Positions 30,984 to 40,854 of a DNA stretch of 64,000 nt are shown here, in pieces (the stretch's first letter is position 1; each line of letters begins with the position of its first letter). This DNA is from Pseudoips prasinana (taxonomy: Eukaryota > Arthropoda > Insecta > Lepidoptera > Nolidae). The notes beneath the pieces were generated by a model. It was given only the letters and a program-made list of their open reading frames with translations, was not told the DNA's origin and ran no database searches. The stretch lies in contig OX621259.1 of assembly GCA_951640165.1 (NCBI GenBank), forward strand, positions 1,798,001 through 1,862,000. Direction: 5' to 3'. The translations under genes and the position numbers were made by a program.

Positions 30984-31315
30984 TGCAAAGAACGAGGTCC
31001 TGGGATCAAATCCTGGGTCGGGCCAAAAGAGATTTTGGGACTTTTCTGTAAAAAATAAATTTTCTCAATCAGCTCGAAGTCTGAAAGTTGGCGGTATTAT
31101 ACCCCCGTGCCTCGGAGACCACGTAAAGCCGTCGGTCCTGTACCTGACCTCTTTACGGTCACGTGGCTAGGCGTTCCATCGGATCATGAGAGTGATGGAA
31201 TAGAAAGTGCTCCTATGTTTGTACACTATAATATGTCCCGCACAGATGGCAAATCTCTATTGAGACTGGCCGCCGCTGGCCGAAATTCGGCTAGGAGGAC
31301 ATTACTATTATTATA
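30984..31315 (+). repeat. SINE B, plus strand, lacking box A
   Basis: Begins at AAAGAACGAGGTCCTGGGAT (box B AAATCCTGGG region) and continues to the 3' block GGCCGAAATTCGGCTAGGAGG and an ATT-repeat tail. The sequence agrees closely with 36411-36775. Confidence 0.88.
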
Positions 31316-31374
31316 TTATTATTATTACATTTTATTTTAATACCTTAAAATATAATTTCTTACCTATCCAACGT

Positions 31375-31515
31375 AAACCAGTTGCCAACAGAGATATCCC
31401 TTTCACAGATAAGGCCGCCAGTTGCATCATATGTTTCTATGCTTCTTGTACGTAAAATAAAGTCATTGGTTGGCTTGGGACTGAACCTCTGACTCCGCAG
31501 TCCAATGGTTACAGC
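31375..31515 (-). repeat. tRNA-derived SINE fragment, minus strand
   Basis: On the minus strand GTTAGCTGTAACCATTGG and GGTTCAGTCCC (box B) precede a body ending CTGGCGGCCTTATC. It is the only clear copy, although GGCGGCCTTATCGCTATAAT at 51947 may be a relative. Confidence 0.55.
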
Positions 31516-31604
31516 TAACTTGAGTCTAATTATAATTAAAACATTCAAGTGTTCAAGTTACTTGTGTAAGCTAATAATGATTTAATAAATTTTATGGTAA
31601 GTAA

Positions 31605-34262
31605 ACTTACTGTTTAAACATTTTAGTAATACATATACTTATATTTTACTTAAAAAAATCAAAAAATCATCAAAATAATTTAACAACGGAAATAAAAAAT
31701 AATTGTACCCACTATGACACCGACCAACAAACTAATTATTTTGATGTTGATAACTTTAGAATAAGGTATAACAACTCCAAAACCTTATCTAATTATGTTC
31801 AAACCAAATTAGGCGAAGGTGACATAGGGGGCGCCGCCAGGCTTCTTTTTAGCAGTGATGTAGTGGCGCCTTGCACGCCGGACACACTTGGAGCTCTACG
31901 GTGCAAGCATCCGGTTCCAGCAGATGACCTCAACTTTCCAGCACCACCCGTTAGTGAAACAGCTTTATCTGTAACTGCCCGGGAAGTGTCAGTGGCCGTA
32001 TCTTCCTTCCGGAGCGGTTCCGCGGGCGGCCTTGATGGTTTGACCCCTAGGCATCTCCAAGATCTGATTAATCCATCCATGGGGGTCGCTGGCGATACAC
32101 TTCTGCAGGAACTTACGGCTCTGATTAACTTAATGCTTAGCGGCAATGTCTGCGGATCCATTATTGATGTTTTGTACGGGGCCAACCTCTGTGCCCTTTA
32201 CAAACGCGATGGTGGCATCCGCCCCATTGCTGTTGGATGCGTTTTCCGTCGTATGGCAGCCAAATTATGTTGCAAACATGTTCATGGAAAGCTTTCATCC
32301 GTTTTCCAACCCCTGCAGCTCGGATTTGGCTCCAAGGGGGGCTGTGAGGCTGCCATACACGCACTTTCCACTTATTTATGTGGTGGTAAAGGTGAGGTCA
32401 TCCTTAAGGTTGACCTGAAGAACGCCTTTAACTCTGTAAACAGGGATACCTTGTTGACCGAGGTGCAAAAAGAAACCCCCGAAATTTATCATTTTATTTG
32501 GCAATGTTACCGTTATCCCACAAAATTATTATACAAAGGACACACTTTAGATTCAGCCGTCGGATGTCAACAAGGTGACCCTCTCGGACCGGTCATTTTT
32601 AGTCTTTCCATACACCCAATAATTCGGCAGCTAAATTCAAAATTTAACGCATGGTACTTAGATGACGGGACCCTAGGAGGTGATGCTGTAACTGTCCTGA
32701 ATGACCTACTTTTCCTAAAAGAATCATTAAAATCAATTGGCCTCGATCTTAACCCATCCAAATGCGAACTTTTTATAACAAACGAAGCCAATAAAAACAC
32801 TGTAACTTCTAAATTTAATTCTATAGCCCCAGATATCAAAATACTAAATAAAAACTCGTTACGCCTCCTGGGGTCTCCCATCTTGGAAGAGGGGTACTTA
32901 TCTTTCATAGACGAAAAAATTCAAAATTTTACTGAAATTTCAGAACGATTTTCTAAGCTAAACTCACATTCATCATACACCTTGATTCGGTACTGCTGTT
33001 TTGTTCCCAAATTTACATACGTCATACGTTCTTGTCAATTATGGAAACATACGGCCCTCCTTGGAAAAGTTGACCAAATTTTACGTGACACGCTATGCTC
33101 AATTTTAAATTTAGACCTGGATGACCGTGCCTGGGCGCAAGCTACTCTTCCTGTGCGCATGGGTGGCCTCGGCATCCGCAAAATTACTAGCGTTAGCTTA
33201 CCAGCGTTTCTGTCCTCGGTCCACTCTACCAAAGAACTAATCTTTAAAATTCTTTCACCTACTCAGGTTAGTTCAGAGGTAAGGTGTTTAACCGATGCCA
33301 TAAACGTTTGGAAAATGACCTGTCCAAGTTCAGACCTACCCACGAACCCGTCCTCCCAGAAACAGTGGGACCAGCCACTCTGCGAGCTAGTGCGTAATAA
33401 TCTCGTAAATACATGCACGAACCTCGCGGAACGCGCCCGTCTACTGGCTGTGGGAGAATGGGAGTCGGGTTTATGGTTACAGGCGTTACCGTCGGCCAAC
33501 ATAGGTATTATGCTGGACAACGGTACTTTTCGCGTCGCTGCCGGCCTCCGTCTGGGTGTCTCATGCGTTGCTCCGCATCGTTGTAGGTGTGGGGAAGCGG
33601 TCGATCACCTTGGACGCCATGGTCTATCATGTTGCCGTAGCGCGGGCAGAATCTCACGCCACAGTGGGATCAATAATATAATCCGTCGGGCTCTTTCCAG
33701 CGCCGACGTCCCAGCGGTTCTAGAACCAAGCGGCTTGGCACGTGATGATGGAAAGAGACCCGATGGTATGTCTTTGGTTCCATGGAAGATGGGTAGGCCC
33801 TTGGTGTGGGACGCAACATGCGTCGACACCCTTGCGCCCTCCCATCTTCCCCATACGTCGGGTTCTGCAGGCGCTGCTGCTGCTTTGGCGGAAACCCTTA
33901 AACGGCGCAAATACACAAATTTGGCTGCAAATTTTGTTTTTGAGCCGTTTGGGGTAGACACCTTAGGACCATGGGGCCCAAGCGCACATTTATTATTTCG
34001 GGAAATAGGTAAACGTTTGATCGACGCTTCCCATGATCAGAGGGCTGGTCTATTCTTGGGTCAGAGGATCAGCATTGCGATTCAGCGTGGCAATGCGGCC
34101 AGCCTTCTGGGCACTTTTCCCATAAGCGACGCGGAGGGATTATTGGACGCCTTTTAGGGTAAATAGTAGTTTATCTAATTTCTAGCTTATAATTTCATTT
34201 TATTTAATTCTATTATATTATTTAATACCTTATTTTTTATCCATACGTAAATAAATAAAATA
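31605..34262 (+). mobile_element. 5'-truncated RLE-type non-LTR retrotransposon insertion
   Basis: Contains the coding region and a short AT-rich 3' UTR ending in AAATAAATAAAATAAA. I could not fix the 5' joint or a target duplication. The family also occurs at 23789-24771, so it has been active more than once here. Confidence 0.7.
31773..34157 (+). CDS. Non-LTR retrotransposon polyprotein: reverse transcriptase, CCHC finger and restriction-like endonuclease (5'-truncated)
   Basis: This protein copies element RNA at a nicked chromosomal target. Family-like residues begin upstream of the GTG at 31863 (KLGEGDIGGAARLLFSSDVV) and the frame is open back to 31605 without ATG, so the true N-terminus is missing. 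In order (numbered from 31863): GGLDGLTPRHLQDL near 55; RPIAVGCVFRRMAAK near 118; motif A VDLKNAFNSVNRD near 183; motif B GCQQGDPLGP near 236; motif C WYLDDGTLGG near 264; CCHC cluster CRCGEAVDHLGRHGLSC near 574-592; nuclease motif KRPDG..LVWDATC near 630-651. PD and the next Asp are 15 residues apart, like the PDX12-14D of R2-group elements. There is no internal stop. Confidence 0.88.
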   Translation, partial: NSKTLSNYVQTKLGEGDIGGAARLLFSSDVVAPCTPDTLGALRCKHPVPADDLNFPAPPVSETALSVTAREVSVAVSSFRSGSAGGLDGLTPRHLQDLINPSMGVAGDTLLQELTALINLMLSGNVCGSIIDVLYGANLCALYKRDGGIRPIAVGCVFRRMAAKLCCKHVHGKLSSVFQPLQLGFGSKGGCEAAIHALSTYLCGGKGEVILKVDLKNAFNSVNRDTLLTEVQKETPEIYHFIWQCYRYPTKLLYKGHTLDSAVGCQQGDPLGPVIFSLSIHPIIRQLNSKFNAWYLDDGTLGGDAVTVLNDLLFLKESLKSIGLDLNPSKCELFITNEANKNTVTSKFNSIAPDIKILNKNSLRLLGSPILEEGYLSFIDEKIQNFTEISERFSKLNSHSSYTLIRYCCFVPKFTYVIRSCQLWKHTALLGKVDQILRDTLCSILNLDLDDRAWAQATLPVRMGGLGIRKITSVSLPAFLSSVHSTKELIFKILSPTQVSSEVRCLTDAINVWKMTCPSSDLPTNPSSQKQWDQPLCELVRNNLVNTCTNLAERARLLAVGEWESGLWLQALPSANIGIMLDNGTFRVAAGLRLGVSCVAPHRCRCGEAVDHLGRHGLSCCRSAGRISRHSGINNIIRRALSSADVPAVLEPSGLARDDGKRPDGMSLVPWKMGRPLVWDATCVDTLAPSHLPHTSGSAGAAAALAETLKRRKYTNLAANFVFEPFGVDTLGPWGPSAHLLFREIGKRLIDASHDQRAGLFLGQRISIAIQRGNAASLLGTFPISDAEGLLDAF

Positions 34263-34712
34263 AATTTCAATGTTCACCTTGGTAGGAAAAATATTTGGCT
34301 AACGACAGTTACGGTTTCATTATTTTTAAGGTAAACTCATCCTCATTTTGACAATTCTCATTCCGTGTGAAGTAATTAGCTCTAGCCAGGTAATCCCTAC
34401 GTGCGCCATTTAAAATACATATATGTACTTAAAAAAATAAGTATTTTAACGGACTGAATATTAACATGTTATGTAATTTGTTTACAACCAATTGGTGTGC
34501 AGTTTACACGAGTCTTTATGAGATCCAAATGAAATTAAAATTAATTGAATAAATTTAAGACTCGAATTCAAATCATTCAATATTTCTTATCGCATTTAAG
34601 ATGCTTTTAACGCCGTCTTGCCGAAATCTACACGGACAACGGCTAAAATGCCAATACTTAGATCGTACAATTCCAACAGATGGCACTTTATTACGAGTTT
34701 TTATTATTTAAA
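34263..34712. other. Unassigned sequence
   Basis: No gene or repeat recognised. Confidence 0.3.
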
Positions 34713-34953
34713 AATATCTAGGAACAATGTCACACAGATCATCCTAGCCCCAAACTAAGCAAAGCTTGTACTATGGGTACCAGGCGACGATATACATACT
34801 TATATAGATAGATAAATACTTAAATACATAGAAAACATCCATGAGTCAGAAACAAATATTCGTGCTCATCACACAAATATTTGCACTTACCGGGATTCGA
34901 ACCCAGGACCACCAGCTTCGTAGGCAGGAGCACTACCAACTAGGCTACGGTGA
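34713..34953 (-). repeat. SINE A, reference-like copy, minus strand
   Basis: Box A TAGCCTAGTTGG and box B GGTTCGAATCCC are intact on the minus strand. The body includes the reverse of CATCCTAGCCCCAAACTAAG. It serves as a comparison for the edited copy at 19757-19994. Confidence 0.9.
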
Positions 34954-35094
34954 AATATAAACATTATAAACAATAATTAAGACTGTGTTCCAAGAGAGTG
35001 TGATAAATTACTATTAATATGCTTCTGCCTTGTACCGTGTACACAATATGTTGACAAGCCTTTCATTATGTGGGTAGTGACAGCAATCCAAGTG

Positions 35095-35385
35095 CAAGTC
35101 GGACTCGCGCACGAAGGGTTCGGTACCATTATCTATAAAAACGAGCAAAATATTCACGTTCGTTGTATGAGAGCCCCCTTAAATATTTATTTTATTTTAT
35201 TTTTTAGTACCTATTTGTTGTTATAGCGGCAACAAAAATACATCATCTGTGAAAATTTCAACTGTCTAACTATCATGGTTCATGAGACAGACGGAACGGT
35301 ACAGCCTGGTGACAGACGGACAGACAGACAGCGAAGTCTTAGTAATAGGGTCCCGTTTTACCCTTTGGGTACGGAAACCTAAAAA
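35095..35385 (+). repeat. Widespread insect RTE-type 3' tail
   Basis: Contains GTGCAAGTCGGACTCGCGCA, CGAAGGGTTCGGTACC, a GACAGACGGACAGACAGACA run, AGTCTTAGTAATAGGGTCCC and GGGTACGGAAACC. This block is familiar from many insect genomes and ends a non-LTR element. Confidence 0.75.
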
Positions 35386-35504
35386 CGTACGATTGTATAG
35401 TTAAAAATAATTAATAAGTATTAAATTATATTGTCTAAAAGAGTATTAAAAAAGGTGCTTGTGAAACATTACCTATCACTGTGTCCGTAAACTAACCAAC
35501 GGCC

Positions 35505-35570
35505 GCGGTTTGTCGTGGATAGCAAGTAAAGTTACTTGCTCTCCGCGACAAGCTGTTGGTTGGTCGCGTT
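35505..35570. repeat. Imperfect hairpin, about 32-bp arms
   Basis: ACCAACGGCCGCGG-TTGTCG and onward pairs with CGACAAGCTGTTGGTTGGT across a core AGCAAGTAAAGTTACTTGCT. It may be a very small foldback element. Confidence 0.5.
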
Positions 35571-35595
35571 GGATGATGGAGCTGTAATTTGTTTA

Positions 35596-36008
35596 TACAA
35601 CGTGTAACAGAAAGAGTGAACGGTCTCCTTAAGCCTACCTATACACAAAATCTCATACCGAAATATCATCATTTTAATCTTGATCGTAAAATAATATACC
35701 ATTCAATATATCGACAAGTATTTTTATCGATATAACGAACATCCGTACTAACACAGCACAGCTGATTCTGATTTACGCTAGAAATTGTTTGACATAGAGT
35801 TCGCGGTAAGGTTCATTACCCTTCCAGCTGAGTTTTGCTAGTGTTGTTCGTAATGTCGTTTACTTCTTGAGTTAGGTTGTCGATAGAAAAATAAATTACT
35901 AGTTGAATAAAAAATGATTATATCTGTTTGAAGTTTTGTCCATAGGTAGCCGTCCTGATACCACACAACCCCCTTAAGTTACGTTCACACTTTCTGTTAC
36001 ACGTTGTA
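35596..36008. mobile_element. MITE-3, 413 bp with TA target duplication
   Basis: The ends TACAACGTGTAACAGAAAG are inverted (35596 onward and back from 36008). Each is flanked by TA, suggesting a Tc1/mariner-type non-autonomous element. A weaker inverted CTTAAG..CTACCTAT segment lies next to each end. There is no coding content. Confidence 0.7.
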
Positions 36009-36012
36009 TAAG

Positions 36013-36405
36013 TAGTAGTAATGTTAACTATTTCGTTATTAGAAATTAAGATGTGAACCCGCGAGAATACTGCCGACTAACTGTACTGCAGTTTGGCAGA
36101 ATACATAGTGTGAAAAAAAGTTAAAAAAAAAACAAAAACAGTAATTAATCTTAAGAATACAATTTCTTAGTAAACATAGGTACACATAAATCGAGTACTG
36201 ACAAAATACGGAGGCGCGGGTGTAGCAAATAATTAAATATTTAATAGCCACCCGCTCATTGTGCAACGCAAACAACTGTGGCATAAATTATTTAATATGA
36301 CAGTTCCAAAAGGGAACTCACAATTTTAATGAAATGCATAAATTATATCAATTAAATCTTGCGCCACCTTTTAATAAACTGCACCAAACATTCACACATA
36401 GGCTC
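36013..36405. other. Unassigned sequence
   Basis: No gene or repeat recognised. Confidence 0.3.
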
Positions 36406-36410
36406 AAACA

Positions 36411-36775
36411 TGCCTCGTTGGTCTAGCGGTAGCGTGTTAACCCGCAGAGAACGAGGTCCTGGGTTTAAAACCCAGGTCGGGCCAAAAGTGTTTTTGGGAC
36501 TTTTCTGTAAAAAGAAAAAGTTCTCAGCATCAGCCCGAAGTCTGGGATTGGCGGTATTATACCCCCGTGCCTCGGAGAGCACGTAAAGCCGTCGGTCTTG
36601 TACCTGACCTCCTTCCGGTCGTGTCGCTAGGCGTCCCATCGGATCATGAGAATGGTGGAATAGAATGTGTATTTGCGCACACACTTGACCACTATAATAT
36701 GTCCCGCGCAGACGGCTAACGTCTGTTAAGACTGGCTGCCGTGGCCGAAATTCGGCTAGGAGGGCATTATTATAA
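36411..36775 (+). repeat. SINE B, full-length reference copy, plus strand
   Basis: A tRNA-like head (CCTCGTTGGTCTAGCGGTAG, box B GGTTTAAAACCC) is followed by a long body with AAAGCCGTCGGTCTTGTACC, GCTAGGCGTCCCATCGGATC and ACTATAATATGTCCCGC. The 3' block is GGCCGAAATTCGGCTAGGAG and the tail AT-rich. The length of about 365 bp is the longest of the family here. Open frames on both strands over it are not genes. Confidence 0.9.
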
Positions 36776-36949
36776 ATAAAAGCTTGTCAAAGCGATTCTA
36801 ATAAATAAAATTTCAGAAGGTAACGGTGGTAATTCATATTACTTAACTCCCTATTTCACTAGAAGCCGCTTTATTTCCCTTTCTTCGAATTTTATTGGAG
36901 TGTTTTTATGTTAAGAGGTTTGTCAATTAGGATTTCAGAAATAATGAAA

Positions 36950-37290
36950 TATTGGGACAACTAACACTGCCACCTGATCTTAAATTAGAAAGAGCTTGTA
37001 CTATGGCAACTGATTAATCTCCTGGGACATTAAATATCTATATAAGTATGTATTTACAAAAGAAAAGTAGTTGATGATAGAGAAAAATTACCATGTTTAA
37101 ATAATGTCCTAGGATATTTATTTCGAGATATTTATTCATAATACGTATGTATTTCGATACGTTTTATGAATGTGCGCGATTATTAGTTCTGTGTATGGGT
37201 GTAATATACAGTACAAATAATCGTGCTCATCACATAAAGCTCTTTCCTGGGTGAGGATCGAACCCACGACCTCTGTATTGAGTATTAAAA
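36950..37290 (-). repeat. Old SINE C copy, minus strand
   Basis: Diverged body (CCACCTGATCTTAAATTAGA; CTTGTACTATGG) and a head with GGGTTCGATCCTCACCC on the minus strand. The ACAAATAATCGTGCTCATCACA variant defines an older subfamily shared with 57090 and 53640. Confidence 0.65.
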
Positions 37291-38080
37291 GCTTGTTATT
37301 TTTACCTTGTACCTGCCCACTCTATATCTTCTACTTCCCCTTATTTGCTGTGTTCCCTGTCGCTGTACCTGCTCATCTTAACTAACAGTATACAATTTAA
37401 TATCTAACCGAACCTAACTATATGTATCTAATCATGTAGTAATTGATACTAACATGATCCTAAATTATCTTAACCTAAATCTCCTTTAGAAAAGACTATA
37501 TCCTAATGAATTTATATTCCTGCTGGATTTGATTGAAACAAGTTGATTTAAATTGGCCAGTGATTCGTCTAGTATTGTAAGAAGCTATGTTGCATATAGT
37601 AATCCAAGAACGTTTTGAAAAGGAGAACAAACAAATCAAATTTACTTTATCCTAAGCATAAATTACCTTTCTAAACTCATGTGATTGTACAAGAGTGACA
37701 GAACTAATGAAGCCTAGTTTACCCTAAAGTTGTATCTTGTTGAATCTTGCTGGCGGCAACATTTTGTCGTAGATGAAATAAAAAACATCACGAGCTGTCG
37801 CTTGTAGTATTTGGAGTAGAAATGTAGATTAGAAAAATATTCAATGTTATTTTACTAGACTGACAATCTTAGCGACTTTGTGGAGAGGACAAATTATGCT
37901 AATGTGATTGATGTATTGAAAATTGTTCGTTGTAATCAATTCTCTCAGGTTTTTGTGGAATTTATTTGTGTATTTATTTTATTTGTAACGCTCAGCTTGT
38001 AAAAGAAATTGCTGCTTTTATAAGTTTAAGAGACATTGATTGATTAACTTTACATATTTGTATATACATTTTAAATTTAT
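37291..38080. other. Unassigned sequence
   Basis: No gene recognised. The GTGATTCGTCTAGT motif near 37561 matches 17350. Confidence 0.3.
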
Positions 38081-38082
38081 TT

Positions 38083-38165
38083 GATGATGCAGCCTTTTGC
38101 TATCCCACTCCAGGGCAAGGGCCTCAAGGGGCAATGAGAGGGCATAGGCCAAAGATCAACACCTA
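38083..38165 (+). repeat. LINE 3'-UTR fragment (5555-5985 family)
   Basis: GATGATGCAGCC, CACTCCAGGGCAAG and GAGAGGGCATAGGCCAAAG match the block at 5570-5620. Confidence 0.6.
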
Positions 38166-38179
38166 GACCCGTTTGTTCC

Positions 38180-38425
38180 CACTAGTTCTACTGAACAGTT
38201 CCACGGGTAGAACAATTTTTTTGTTCTCACTTGTATTACGCTATTAGGTACAATAAAGTAGTAGAACTATTAGTATTCTCAATTCCCACTTAAAACTTGG
38301 AACTGTTCAGTAGAACAAGCGGAAATCCCAATAGTTCTACTATTTTGTTATACCTAATAGTGTAGTACCAGTGAGAATTTTTTTTTGTACCGTAGTACTG
38401 TGTTCAGTAGACCTAGTACGAGACA
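38180..38425. mobile_element. Palindromic MITE-4
   Basis: Arms of about 100 bp are inverted copies: CTACTGAACAGT..TTCTCAC..CTATTAGGTA..TAGTAGAACTATT on the left, mirrored on the right. A further inverted copy of the terminal motif (GGAACTGTTCAGTAGAAC) lies in the centre, giving an unusual A-B-A'-B'-A' order. Confidence 0.7.
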
Positions 38426-38574
38426 ATTATTTTCTAATACTCGCATTAATTTGATAATTCAGCAGTCTAATGAGTTAGCAAGTTCAATTACAAACGTATA
38501 CGCTTTAACTTTAGAATTTTGATATTGATACCCAAATGGTACACGCCACACGCCTAGTTTGCATTGTATTGCAA

Positions 38575-38608
38575 ACTAATTGGGAAACTCTTTAGTTTCC
38601 CAATTAGT
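38575..38608. repeat. Short perfect hairpin, 14-bp arms, 6-nt loop
   Basis: ACTAATTGGGAAAC pairs with GTTTCCCAATTAGT around TCTTTA. Confidence 0.8.
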
Positions 38609-38699
38609 ACCTCACCTCACAGAACTAAAAGTTGTAGCTCTAATAATTTGTTTCTAATTAGTCTACCGAAACGTTATCGTAAACAATTCAAATTTATTT

Positions 38700-38810
38700 T
38701 TCAAACGGCTATCTGATCCCAAACTAAGCAGAGCTTGTTCTATGGAAACCCGATAACTGACATACTACATATACTACTTTTCTTTTGTAAATACATATTT
38801 ATATAGATAA
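38700..38810 (-). repeat. SINE C 3' half, split from its head by an insertion
   Basis: Minus-strand tail and body (GATCCCAAACTAAGCAGAGC to TATTTATATAGATAA). The head of the same SINE resumes at about 39470 after the inserted repeat. Confidence 0.7.
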
Positions 38811-39467
38811 CTAGCTGTGCCCCGCGGTTTTACCCGCGTTAAACTTTATATATTATTGCCTATGTGTTAATCCAGGGTGTCAGCTATATCCATACATACA
38901 TAGACTCACGCCTGTCCCCCAGAGGGGTAGGCAGAGACAACGGACTTCCATTCATATACTACTTTTCTTTTGTAAATACATATTTATATAGATAACTAGC
39001 TGTGCCCCGCGGTTTTACCCGCGTTAAACTTTATATATTATTGCCTATGTGTTAATCCAGGGTGTCAGCTATATCCATACATACATAGACTCACGCCTGT
39101 CTCCCAGAGGGGTAGGCAGAGACAACGGACTTCCATTCATATACTACTTTTCTTTTGTAAATACATATTTATATAGATAACTAGCTGTGCCCCGCGGTTT
39201 TACTCGCGTTAAACTTTATATATTATTGTCTTTGTGTTAATCCAGGCTGTCAGCTATATCCATACATACATACATACATAGACTAACGCCTGTCTCCCAG
39301 AGGGGTAGGCAGAGACAACGGACTTCCATTTGTCACGATCTTTGCACACCACAGCTATATCCATACCAAATTTTAATCAAATTGATTCAGCCGTTTAGAC
39401 GTGAAGAAGTAACAAACATACACACTCACACAGTCACACACTCACAAAATTTCGCCTTTATAATGTT
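38811..39467 (+). repeat. 185-bp composite repeat in three copies inside a split SINE C
   Basis: CTAGCTGTGCCCCGCGG begins at 38811, 38996 and 39181, each 185 bp apart. Each of the first two units joins a family R-like head, an antisense LINE 3' end (CAGAGGGGTAGGCAGAGACA) and a SINE C tail piece. The third unit instead continues into the normal 3' part (TTCAGCCGTTTAGACGTGAA to GCCTTTATAATGTTAGTGTGA) and carries a longer antisense LINE piece flanked by CAGCTATATCCATA (39251-39264 and 39352-39365). Confidence 0.92.
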
Positions 39468-39469
39468 AG

Positions 39470-39560
39470 TGTGAATGTTCATGTACACAAATATCTGTCC
39501 TAGGTGGGAATCGAACCCACGACCTCCGGCGTGAAAAGTAGGCATTAGCCAACCACGCCA
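39470..39560 (-). repeat. SINE C head, split copy, minus strand
   Basis: ATGTTCATGTACACAAATATC, then GGGTTCGATTCCC (minus strand) and TGGCTAATGCCTACTTTTCA. This is the 5' part of the SINE begun at 38700. Confidence 0.8.
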
Positions 39561-39631
39561 CATTAATTTTAGGAATATTGTCTAAGTTTTTACATTATGT
39601 TAACGCGGCACGTGGTACTGGGGAGATTTAA

Positions 39632-39740
39632 AATGTGTACTTTAGAATATTCGGAAATTTGAAATTCCGACAAAAACATCAATGGTTTATTTATTTGTTA
39701 GTTGGAATTTCAAATTTCTGTATAATCTAAAGTACACGTT
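39632..39740. mobile_element. Palindromic MITE-5 with TTAA at both ends
   Basis: GTGTACTTTAGA and GAAATTTGAAATTCC are inverted across the element. TTAA lies at 39628-39631 and 39741-39744, as for piggyBac-type insertions. No coding capacity. Confidence 0.65.
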
Positions 39741-39744
39741 TTAA

Positions 39745-40015
39745 CGTTATTATGTTCGGTACAAACGACTTTCGTTATCGAACGTCGTTCAGACGCTAGC
39801 TATCGAGCTGGCGAGATATACTAAGTTCCACACAAGTTCTTTTATTCATAGCTAGCAATGTACAACTTTTGGCAGTAGATTTCTTTTTATGTTGTATTAT
39901 ATCTCGGTAGTAAATATTTATTTTATTGGTAAAGTTAAATATTTATCTAACTAATAAGTATATTATCTATTGATAACACTTTTATTAATGCAAAATGGGT
40001 TTAACTTAACCACAA
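39745..40015. other. Unassigned sequence
   Basis: No gene or repeat recognised. Confidence 0.3.
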
Positions 40016-40017
40016 TC

Positions 40018-40386
40018 TCATCTAATGGTACGTGAAGATGTGGTCGAAGATGGACCGCGCGTACTAATAAGATGCCTGTTCACTCTAACCTTCACTAATC
40101 TCATGTTATATGAATCTGGAAACACGTCGTTTGGGAGGGTGTTCCACAGCTTAGCCGTGCGTATGATGAAAGAGGAAGCAAAGTGCTTCAGCGCAAAAAA
40201 GCCTGTAGAAAACCGATAAGCTTGCAACTCAGCAAGCTTCTCGCTTAAGTTGGCTATTGGTAGAGAGTCTTCTGTGTTCGCCAACTGTTTGGTGTCTACA
40301 ATTTGTACTAATTTAAAAATACTACTGCTTTGTGAGCTTGACAAGTATAAGTGTATGTTAATACCCAAGTGCTCAATAAATTTCAT
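40018..40386 (-). pseudogene. LINE C-terminal remnant, minus strand
   Basis: The minus-strand frame shows FASSFIIRTAKLWNTLPNDV, then FPDSYNMRLVKVRVNRHLIS, the signature end of CR1/Jockey-type polyproteins (RT..LWN-LP..VFP..Y....K..V...L). About 120 codons remain, open but without RT or EN domains. Confidence 0.8.
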
Positions 40387-40529
40387 TATTTCAATATGGT
40401 GAAATATTAGTAGTCAACTGCTAAACAGACTGGCTGATATAAATATTTAGTAGGCATTCATTTAATCGGTTGTCAAAGCGGTATTTTTTATGCAACTAAA
40501 TCTACACATATTTAGTTGACATTTTCTAC

Positions 40530-40605
40530 ATGATGGTAAGCGGTCACCGTGGTCTATAGATACTTGTAACACCTGGGACGTTACTGGCATATTTCGGACC
40601 ATTTA
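40530..40605 (-). repeat. LINE 3'-UTR fragment, minus strand
   Basis: ACATGATGGTAAGCGGTCACC and TGTAACACCTGGGACGTTAC correspond to the family at 4930-5116, diverged. Confidence 0.45.
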
Positions 40606-40667
40606 GAAACCTTATAACTACTTTTAAGGTCTCCATGATGTAGTTTCTAGTGAACTAGTGGCTGCAC

Positions 40668-40850
40668 GTGTGGCGCAGCGGCTAAGACAGTCGTCTTGCC
40701 TCTTCGTGTCGCAGATTCGAGTCCCGCGCCGGACAACTATTTGTGTGACCCATAAATAGTTGGTCTGAGTCTGGATGTAATTTGTGTCCGTCTATTATAT
40801 GTTTGTAAAGTACCCCGTGGCACCGTGGCCTAGCGGGTGTTGTCTGAAAA
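40668..40850 (+). repeat. SINE D, plus strand
   Basis: CACGTGTGGCGCAGCGGCTA, box B AGATTCGAGTCCC, ACTATTTGTGTGACC and GTAAAGTACCCCGTGGCACC. It matches 27225-27400. Confidence 0.85.
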
Positions 40851-40854
40851 AAAT

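Noticed and set aside
32161..33961. Minus-strand and alternate-frame open frames under the RLE-type LINE
   Set aside because: They are shadows of the long plus-strand frame that carries all conserved motifs.
36352..36684. Open frames over SINE B copies (also near 15048, 46270, 48317)
   Set aside because: They coincide with tRNA-derived SINE sequence and recur only because the SINE does.
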